A stretch of DNA of 64,000 nt, taken from positions 20,723 to 84,722 of the forward strand of contig JAFUBS010000002.1 in assembly GCA_017460105.1 (NCBI GenBank), read 5' to 3'. The DNA is from Candidatus Saccharimonadota bacterium. Its GTDB lineage: Bacteria; Patescibacteriota; Saccharimonadia; Saccharimonadales; Saccharimonadaceae. This document shows, piece after piece, positions 58,453-64,000 of this stretch. Position numbers and translations under genes: made by a program. Under the pieces are notes generated by a model that ran no database searches, was not told where the DNA came from, and was given only the letters and a program-made list of their open reading frames with translations. Position 1 is the stretch's first letter. Each line of letters starts with the position of its first letter.

Positions 58453-60264
58453 TCAGAAAGGGCATTTTTCATATTCCAAACTCTCCAATTCAGCGTCAAC
58501 GACACTATTATCAGTTTTCTCGGTTTCGGCTTTTGTTTGCGCCTCTCTATCAAGCTGAGCCTGTGCCTCAACTTTCCGCTCGATTCTATGTTCGCGATTC
58601 CTAGCCCGATCTTGTCGCCTCTTCTCATCTTGAAGTTTCTTCTTCTCGGCTTTTTTTCGCTTTTCTTCCTCTTCACGCTTGAGCTCAAAATCGCACTCCT
58701 CTGGCGTCATATTTGCCAACTGATGTCTTCTAGGCAATTCTTTATCTAGCATCTCATCCTCATCAAGAAAAGGCGAACCACAAAACAATCTATAAAATGG
58801 AACATTCTCTGGATGCGAATAACTACAATCCGTCAGACGAATCAATCTTTCATTGTTCTTGACAGAGTAAGAAATTTCAATCTTAGCTTCCTTAAGCATT
58901 CCTTCCGCTCTTCGTAGGCGCTTGCCTACCTGACTAGCGTCCTTAGGCCAATGAGTATGTTCATCGGCGTGAAGAATGTCCCGCGGAGTATTACGCAAGT
59001 GATGGACGACGCCTTCGAAAAAGTCATACGCAGTAAACTCAACACGAACAAGCTCGCTAGCCAAAAATTTAGCAACCATAGCAACCGGGTCCGATTCAAT
59101 GCTCTCCTCAATTTGTCGTTCTTTATTGCCAGATAAGATTTCTTGAAACTCTGCAAAAGGCTTATCGTTAATGGCAGAATAAATGGCACAGCCCCACCTG
59201 CCAAAATCTGCCATTCTCGGTAATCCACTAGTCGGCGTTTCCGGAAAAATCTGCATTGCCTTAGATAGAACAGTAAACATAGCACCGAGAATCAGAGGTT
59301 TTTCTTTCTCAAATTTGCCCCAAAGTTCTACCTCTGTCAGACGCTTATCCTCAGAGATACGCTCAACATTTAAGATTAACGCTCTATCTAGCAAATCTGC
59401 CTGAGTAATAAAATTGTTAATACCGTTCAGCATAACCGGACGCTTGTAATTATAGATAACCTCGTCGTCGTCGCTATATAATCTCCGTTTCGAAAATCCG
59501 TCACCGGTAATCAGACGACATAAGACATCAGAGTTATCTTTCTCCAAAAATGACAAATTATCAAAGAAGAGCAAAGAGTGGCGATTTGCTAGTCTTGCCA
59601 GCTCTTTCTCCCCAGTAATCTTACCAGCACTCACCAACTGAGACGGGTCTGCTAAATCTTTGAGCATACGCATAGGTGTGCTTTTGCCAGCCCCCTGCGA
59701 CCCGTTAATTACCAACACCGGCTTCGGAATATCTGGAATAAGCGTAGCAACTGCGAACGCCAAAAATAAATTCCAGTCGCTATCATCTGCTAAATTAGTG
59801 AACTTCCTAAATAATTGAATATCGCCACCCTTAACCGGCTTAACCTGTGCCTTTTGATGACCGTATCGCCGAAAGATAACTGGCGGTTCTTTGACAATTT
59901 TCCACCCCCTATCTGATACGCAGACGGCTTCTTTGCCTAAATCATACCAAATCTCATCTTTAATCCTGCGAACTCTCGGCTCTAAACAGATTTCACTATC
60001 TTCGCCACAGAGCGCAAACCCCTCTAGTGCGCGTTTAATATCTGTTGCCTGATTATTTTTCATAATCACACCACTATAATTACTATACGCGTAAGTATTG
60101 AGCCACCCCATAAACTCGCAAGACCTAAGCCTTAAAATCTCCGACCCTTTTCCGTTAATCGCGATATATGCTTCGCCAAATTGGTCGTGAAATAATTTAT
60201 TATTCGTCGCCACGTCCCGAACAAATCTGTCCGTTGGCAACCTGAGAACTTCTCGTTTCTTCAC
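58453..60264 (-). CDS. SF3/D5-type replication helicase of the element
   Basis: 603 residues. Walker A GSQGAGKST (188-196) in VLVINGSQGAGKSTPMRML, Walker B-like LLFFDNLSFL, and RPVMLNGINNF with RALILNVERI match phage/plasmid D5-like ATPases (often annotated DNA primase/ATP-binding protein). The last ~80 residues are a Lys/Glu/Arg coiled coil. It starts with GTG at 60264, with AAAAGGAG 9 bases upstream. Probably the replication ATPase of a plasmid- or satellite-like element. Confidence 0.75.
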   Translation of the reverse strand: MKKREVLRLPTDRFVRDVATNNKLFHDQFGEAYIAINGKGSEILRLRSCEFMGWLNTYAYSNYSGVIMKNNQATDIKRALEGFALCGEDSEICLEPRVRRIKDEIWYDLGKEAVCVSDRGWKIVKEPPVIFRRYGHQKAQVKPVKGGDIQLFRKFTNLADDSDWNLFLAFAVATLIPDIPKPVLVINGSQGAGKSTPMRMLKDLADPSQLVSAGKITGEKELARLANRHSLLFFDNLSFLEKDNSDVLCRLITGDGFSKRRLYSDDDEVIYNYKRPVMLNGINNFITQADLLDRALILNVERISEDKRLTEVELWGKFEKEKPLILGAMFTVLSKAMQIFPETPTSGLPRMADFGRWGCAIYSAINDKPFAEFQEILSGNKERQIEESIESDPVAMVAKFLASELVRVEFTAYDFFEGVVHHLRNTPRDILHADEHTHWPKDASQVGKRLRRAEGMLKEAKIEISYSVKNNERLIRLTDCSYSHPENVPFYRLFCGSPFLDEDEMLDKELPRRHQLANMTPEECDFELKREEEEKRKKAEKKKLQDEKRRQDRARNREHRIERKVEAQAQLDREAQTKAETEKTDNSVVDAELESLEYEKCPF

Positions 60265-60908
60265 TTAAAAACTCCTTTTTTAGGCACTCAAAAAGAATGC
60301 CAGATTAACTTAACTTTTATTCCGTAAAAACTTACTCAAAAACTAGCACAAGCAAACGTCAGAATCCGAGCCTGATTTCACGAAATCTCGTAGCAAAAAC
60401 TGCTACAAATTGAATTGTTAGATTCTAGCCCCAAGAAGAAGCCGTAGAATCTCTTCGGAAAAACGCATATAGCAAATAATCCGGTTAAAAAACTCCTTTC
60501 CTCATTAAATGACGTTTTTTGTTTTAGAGGTTTTTGTTTTTACCGAATTTTTGTTTTGAGAAGTTTCTCACCTCCGAGATAAAGTGCGTTCCTTTCTGAC
60601 CTCTATTCTACAACATTTTTGCCAAAACTCAAAATCTAACTATAAGAATTTTCTTACCTCTGTCAAAAGTTCTCCAACTACTTTAACAACAGAGGTGAAA
60701 TTATTTCAAAAATCGGAAAAATTTATTAAAAATCAGTGAAAAAAGTGCTGTTCTCCCTTACGCTCCTATATCTCTCCCGCTGTCCCCAGCCAAACCTTAG
60801 TAAAAGTGTTAACTTGTTCAAAATTTTTAAGAGAAGAAAAGAAAATGCCACTCCCCGGCAACCCCAACTTTTCTGGATTTCGCCCTCAAAAGTTCATATA
60901 ATCCCTAT
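60265..60908. other. AT-rich gene-free region of the element
   Basis: Long leader of the helicase gene on the minus strand. A second, orphan AAGGAGTTTT site lies near 60490. It also holds a GAGAA/TTCTC hairpin, poly-T/G tracts, and the first copy of a ~25-bp repeat (60752-60779, TCCCTTACGCTCCTATATCT). A possible control or replication region; no gene seen. Confidence 0.5.
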
Positions 60909-61166
60909 ATGAAAGACCCAAAGGCAGAACAGCTAGTCCAGCAATTCTTTACCAAAAAGCCGACCCGATTCACCAATACCACAAAATCTGTGACTATTAT
61001 GAAATATCTAGGCTCTGATAACCTTTACCACTTTAAGGTTTTAGACCGCTTTGAAATATCAGACGAAACTGACCGCCTAGATTATATGAATTATTTGAAG
61101 ACCCAAATGTTAAAATCCGGCGAAATGAAAAAGCACCTGTGGACTAAATCTACGGTGCTTTTCTAA
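60909..61166 (+). CDS. Small hypothetical protein of the element
   Basis: 85 residues (MKDPKAEQLVQQFFTKKPTR...), basic, mixed fold, with YHFKVLDRFEISDETDRLDYMNYLK. TATAAT (60897-60902) lies 6 bases before the ATG, the same leaderless layout as chromosomal genes. The only + strand gene of the element; perhaps a regulator. No family recognised. Confidence 0.6.
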   Translation: MKDPKAEQLVQQFFTKKPTRFTNTTKSVTIMKYLGSDNLYHFKVLDRFEISDETDRLDYMNYLKTQMLKSGEMKKHLWTKSTVLF

Positions 61167-61175
61167 CTATGCTAA

Positions 61176-61853
61176 CTAAATTGCCGAATAATTATCTGGG
61201 TTTGTGAGCATATCCTTAATTGCGTCTACGCTCTCAGATTCCCAGTCAGTTTGCGTGATAGGATATTGTATTCGCTCATAATAATAACTATACTCTGAAT
61301 CGTCGATATTTATGACAGCGCCATAAGGGTAAAAATCTTCTTTCGGGCAGCGCATAACATAGCCCAAATAATCTCCTTTATCTCCACCAGTCTTAACGAA
61401 AGACGGCTTTGAACCATCGCCCTTAGTAGAGGCAGACAAGCCCAGTGTTCTGCAGCTACGATGGTAGCCGTCTCCCAAAAATTCATAACTAATATTTGAC
61501 AGATTATCAGAAATCTTAATCTTTACGTCCCACTCTCCTACATATATGTAATCCTCTGGATTCTCGTTTTTGACGGTAGAATCGGCAATAGTTACTGTCG
61601 TGCCATCTCCGTCGGTAGTTTCAATTTTTTCAGTTTCCAAAGTAGTAATTTTGCCGTTAGAATCTTCAACCTGAACTTTTAAGTCAGAAATCTGATTATC
61701 TTTTTGAGAACTCTGCATCATACCATAGACACCAAACCCAATACCACAAACTGCCACAACAGAGGCAATAACTGTGGCAATTTTCCACCCTTTTCCGTCA
61801 TTTTGTTTGCCACTATCCATAACCGGCATCGTAGCAGCTGCATTTTGTTCCAT
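61176..61853 (-). CDS. Membrane-anchored protein of the element
   Basis: 225 residues. Short cytoplasmic N-terminus, membrane helix (about 25-45, IATVIASVVAVCGIGFGVYG), coiled coil (QISDLKVQVEDSNGKITTLETEK), then an outer domain with YIYVGEWDVKIKISDNLSNISYEF and two Cys. The start at 61853 follows AAGGAG; TGGTATAAT lies about 30 bases further up. Function unknown; a surface or exclusion role is possible. It converges with the gene at 60909, 9 bases apart. Confidence 0.65.
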   Translation of the reverse strand: MEQNAAATMPVMDSGKQNDGKGWKIATVIASVVAVCGIGFGVYGMMQSSQKDNQISDLKVQVEDSNGKITTLETEKIETTDGDGTTVTIADSTVKNENPEDYIYVGEWDVKIKISDNLSNISYEFLGDGYHRSCRTLGLSASTKGDGSKPSFVKTGGDKGDYLGYVMRCPKEDFYPYGAVINIDDSEYSYYYERIQYPITQTDWESESVDAIKDMLTNPDNYSAI

Positions 61854-61967
61854 TAAGTCTCCTTTGTTAAAATTCTTATTTTTATTATACCATATACAAC
61901 ATAAAAAACGGTTCAACTTTTTTGAACCCCAAAACTCCCCAGCTTCATATATCACTTAAAATTCTTA

Positions 61968-61995
61968 TCTCTCTTACGCTCCCATATCTCTAACC
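61968..61995. repeat. Second copy of the element's ~25-bp repeat
   Basis: TCTCTTACGCTCCCATATCT, matching 60752-60779 except for two C/T changes over about 24 bases. One copy precedes each minus-strand gene block of the element. Confidence 0.5.
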
Positions 61996-62307
61996 TTGAT
62001 TTCCACCAAAACCACCTGTTCCAATCATTTTTCTTTACCAATCCCACCACTCTCAAAGTGGGAACCCAACCAGTTACTTGAATAAACATCAGGCTCTCCG
62101 ACCTTTTGCCACTTCTTATAATCTACCTCAATAACAGAGAGCCAGCGCCTCAATTCTTTTTTAATTATTTTTATTTTTTCCAAATTTAGCGTATTAACTG
62201 TATTTACTGTATCTCCGTTATGTGATATAATTGGATTAAGGACTTTTTCATTGAGGTTGCCCTCTGAATGAGGTGTTAAACTTTTCTGCAATAGTCCACC
62301 ACTTCAA

Positions 62308-62384
62308 GGGGATATAGCTCAGCTGGTTAGAGCGCGTCACTGATAATGACGAGGTCTGTGGTTCAAGTCCACATATCCCCACCA
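62308..62384 (+). tRNA. tRNA-Ile (GAT)
   Basis: Acceptor GGGGATA/TATCCCC, anticodon loop CTGATAA (GAT), T-arm TGTGGTTCAAGTCCACA, encoded CCA. A TGATATAAT near 62230 could be its promoter. It is not inside an rRNA operon, where tRNA-Ile(GAT) is often found. Confidence 0.95.
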
Positions 62385-62390
62385 TAATTA

Positions 62391-62411
62391 TTCCGCCGAT
62401 GGCGGTTTTTT
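62391..62411 (+). terminator. Terminator after tRNA-Ile
   Basis: CCGCC, GAT, GGCGG followed by six T. Confidence 0.8.
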
Positions 62412-62445
62412 GTTTTACTGGTAATATTCGTGATATAATATGGTT

Positions 62446-62682
62446 ATGGATTTTACGTTTGATTTTGGATGGATGATTGGCGGTGTCGTTATCGCTGCTG
62501 CTGGCGGTGCGATTGTTTATTTTCATAAACAAATCGCCGACAATCTTGCGAGCGGGGTCTCGTCATACGAAAAAGTAAAATTATTTGGCGCGATCACGAC
62601 TGTAATTGGTCTAATTATTATGGCCAATTTGCATACTTTAATCCTGACTTTTCTAGTCAACATTATTACTGGAAATTGGTAG
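62446..62682 (+). CDS. Small two-helix membrane protein
   Basis: 78 residues with helices at about 6-28 (FGWMIGGVVIAAAGGAIVYFH) and 52-75 (ITTVIGLIIMANLHTLILTFLV). ATG 62446 is set by TGATATAAT (62431-62439) 6 bases before it; the ATG at 62440 lies in the gap. The 3' end overlaps the methyltransferase by 17 bases, convergent. Function unknown. Confidence 0.7.
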   Translation: MDFTFDFGWMIGGVVIAAAGGAIVYFHKQIADNLASGVSSYEKVKLFGAITTVIGLIIMANLHTLILTFLVNIITGNW

Positions 62683-63202
62683 AGAGGACGTTCTGGCGAG
62701 TCCATTCATACATGGCGATGCCCGCTGCGACGCCGACGTTGACCGAGCGCGTGGAGCCGAATGATTCTATATAGCGAACATCGTGAGCTTTTTCTAGGAG
62801 TTCTGGAGTGATGCCATTATTCTCGGAGCCAAAGATAAGCGTGGTGTCTTTCTTAAACTGTTTTTCATGTAATTCTCTAGCGCGCGGAGTGTTGTTTTCT
62901 ATGGCGACCAGTTCCCTGTTTGCTTGTGTCGCGAGAAAATCTTCGATGGTTGCATGATGGATAATTTCTAGATATTTGTCCGTACACATGGCACCACGGC
63001 GATTGTATTTTTTCTTGCCGATAATATGAACTCTGGATACATTAAAAGAGTTGGCACTCCTTACGATAGTGCCGATGTTGAAATCGTGCTCAACATTCTC
63101 GATGGCAATTTCTAGGCTGGCACGTTTCTTGCTCAGTGCGTCAAAAACTTGTTCGTTAGTGAGTCCTTTGTATTCGTCGATCAGATTTCTAGTATCTTCC
63201 AT
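62666..63202 (-). CDS. SpoU-family RNA 2'-O-methyltransferase
   Basis: 178 residues, the bare SPOUT domain. ENVEHDFNIGTIVRSANSFNV is motif 1 (N and R), TTLIFGSENNGIT motif 2, and ESFGSTRSVNVGVAAGIAMYEW motif 3 forming the knotted SAM site. It lacks the N-terminal substrate-binding domain, so it resembles TrmH/TrmL tRNA enzymes; the target cannot be fixed. TGGTATAAT lies 6 bases before the ATG (leaderless). Confidence 0.9.
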   Translation of the reverse strand: MEDTRNLIDEYKGLTNEQVFDALSKKRASLEIAIENVEHDFNIGTIVRSANSFNVSRVHIIGKKKYNRRGAMCTDKYLEIIHHATIEDFLATQANRELVAIENNTPRARELHEKQFKKDTTLIFGSENNGITPELLEKAHDVRYIESFGSTRSVNVGVAAGIAMYEWTRQNVLSTNFQ

Positions 63203-63250
63203 CTCTTAATTATACCACAGGGGTGCAAATATCATGATTGAGGCACAATA

Positions 63251-63274
63251 AAAAGCCCAGACAAGTGTCTGGGC
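63251..63274 (-). terminator. Terminator of the gene at 63285
   Basis: GCCCAGAC, AAGT, GTCTGGGC with a T run on the minus-strand side. Confidence 0.85.
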
Positions 63275-63284
63275 GTGGAAAGTG

Positions 63285-63569
63285 CTAAGCGGCGAAATTG
63301 ATAGTGCCGCTTTTTAACTCCGTGTCGTATTCTGCGGTGAAGCGCGAAAAATGTTCTGAACCGAAGCTTATATCGCACAATCCCCTCAAATGCATTTCCG
63401 ATGGCGACCACCATTCAATTGTACCGATGTGAATCCACTTTGTACTTGGTCTCTGACCAACGGAATCGACGATGTCAATCGCCAACTTTCTAGGGTTCGT
63501 CACCCGGAATGCGTCCAGGATATTCTCCTTGGACGGACACGTGAATAAAGCTTTCTTTTCTATTTTCAT
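63285..63569 (-). CDS. Hypothetical protein
   Basis: 94 residues, beta-rich: MKIEKKALFTCPSKENILDAF, WIHIGTIEWWSPSEMHLRGLCDISFG, SRFTAEYDTELKSGTINFAA. No membrane helix and no known motif. GGGGGTGG lies 6 bases before the ATG. The leader (63570-63650) starts at a TGATATAAT and folds into TTAACC/GGTTAA and GACCCAATTGGGTC hairpins. Confidence 0.65.
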   Translation of the reverse strand: MKIEKKALFTCPSKENILDAFRVTNPRKLAIDIVDSVGQRPSTKWIHIGTIEWWSPSEMHLRGLCDISFGSEHFSRFTAEYDTELKSGTINFAA

Positions 63570-63696
63570 AAATCCACCCCCTTTTAGAAAAGAAATGACC
63601 CAATTGGGTCTATTAACCTTTAATGGTTAACTTTCTTATTATATCACGCTTGAGAAGATTTGTCAATAGGATAAAACCGAACATGGTCTCAACTAC

Positions 63697-63725
63697 AAAA
63701 AATCACCCCGGCGAGACGGGGTGAC
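63697..63725 (-). terminator. Terminator right after 16S rRNA
   Basis: AATCACCCCG (63701-63710) pairs with CGGGGTGA (63717-63724), with a run of T on the minus strand. About 160 bases lie between it and the 16S 3' end; they contain hairpins (ATCC/GGAT, CTCTGG/CCAGA, GTTATGT/ACATAAC) but no tRNA. Confidence 0.85.
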
Positions 63726-63885
63726 TTCTTAACAACTTAGTTGTGCAATCATTATCGAGTTCAATAGTTAGCTTTTGTTACGTCTGGCGAACCAGAGTTG
63801 TTATGTCTTAAGCTTCTAAACATAACCGTAACCGACCTAGCTACCTGCATCCTTGCGGATTCAGGCGCATCAAATCCTTCTCAAG

Positions 63886-64000
63886 AAAGGAGGTAATCCA
63901 TCGACACGTTCTCGTACCGATGCCTTGTTACGACTTAACCCCAATCATCCCGCTCACCTTAGGCCGCCTAGACGGACTTCGGGTGCTCGTGACTCTCATG
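63886..64000 (-). rRNA. 16S rRNA, 3' end (partial)
   Basis: Reverse complement reads GGTTAAGTCGTAACAAGG... and ends GGATTACCTCCTTT, the helix 45 and anti-Shine-Dalgarno end of 16S rRNA. CCTCC agrees with the GGAGG sites used by several genes here. The gene continues beyond the right edge. Confidence 0.97.

Larger units (their letters stand above)
56742..62300. mobile_element. Integrated element beside tRNA-Ala (right end not defined)
   Basis: Holds a serine integrase, an SF3-type helicase, a small leaderless gene and a membrane protein, with codon use and AT content unlike the neighbours. The integrase abuts the tRNA-Ala 3' end. I found no second copy of the tRNA 3' sequence, so the far border is a guess, before tRNA-Ile. 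Confidence 0.6.

Noticed and set aside
62025..62291. 88-codon minus-strand frame between the element and tRNA-Ile
   Set aside because: It starts with TTG, lacks a ribosome site and has no internal Met near the start; composition looks non-coding.
62248..62532. 94-codon frame containing GICGLEPQTSSLSVTRSNQ
   Set aside because: It is the antisense of tRNA-Ile, a well-known spurious translation.

Overview
The window looks like a chromosomal segment of a Patescibacteria/CPR genome, most probably Candidatus Saccharibacteria (TM7). The pointers are the 3' end of a 16S rRNA gene at the right edge, a very short MetK, small proteins of a DUF5663-like kind, a sigma-region-4/HARE-HTH protein, a conserved conjugation-type ATPase, and core genes packed tightly with few biosynthetic genes. 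TGA is used as a stop, so the standard bacterial code applies. This assignment is inference from gene content; no database was searched.

Layout. 1-6.4 kb: partial glycosyltransferase, metK behind a SAM-I-type riboswitch, tRNA-Leu, a sortase, a PEGA-domain membrane protein and a Gln-rich membrane protein. 6.4-13.8 kb: gltX, two related secreted surface proteins, a DUF3048 protein, tRNA-Glu, and a RelA/SpoT-domain gene bracketed by 41-bp direct repeats. The second surface protein ends in a GC-rich lectin-like region that looks like a diversity-generating-retroelement target. 13.9-26.9 kb: der, PIN-PhoH, pth, a MazF/PemK-like toxin gene, dprA, two unidentified structured RNAs, topA, the sigma4/HARE protein and the large ATPase. 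27.5-35.3 kb: a division/cell-wall (dcw) cluster on the minus strand (rsmH, ftsL-like, ftsI/PBP2, mraY, ftsW, murG, ftsQ-like). 35.9-48.7 kb: a metallopeptidase, a KwaB-like DUF4868 protein, a CYTH protein, recJ, a wHTH regulator, priA, def, fmt, infB, tRNA-Asn and a HerA/YjgR-type ATPase. 48.7-56.3 kb: a small exporter, a family 2 glycosyltransferase, an acyl-CoA synthetase-like enzyme, rpsA, a ROK kinase, a second HExxH peptidase and a KGG-type protein. 56.5-62.3 kb: an integrated element next to tRNA-Ala, with a serine integrase whose reading frame ends inside the tRNA gene and an SF3-type helicase. 62.3-64 kb: tRNA-Ile, a SpoU methyltransferase and the 16S rRNA 3' end, followed at once by its own terminator and no 23S.

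The strongest unexplained signal is a set of long inverted-repeat elements scattered through the window. At least ten copies fall into four sequence groups. Each has a conserved, usually GC-rich core and arms that match each other but differ from locus to locus. Several sit in frame inside essential genes (der, topA, priA, PBP2), as Rickettsia palindromic elements do; others lie between convergent genes or in 5' leaders. In one group the core is a hairpin whose stem changes by compensatory substitutions while its loops stay fixed.

A second window-wide pattern concerns expression. About nineteen genes on both strands have TATAAT, usually in an extended TGnTATAAT, exactly 6 or 7 bases before the ATG, so their mRNAs should be leaderless. 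In contrast, operon-internal genes and some others carry clear GGAGG sites, and several candidate small RNAs have full -35/-10 promoters.
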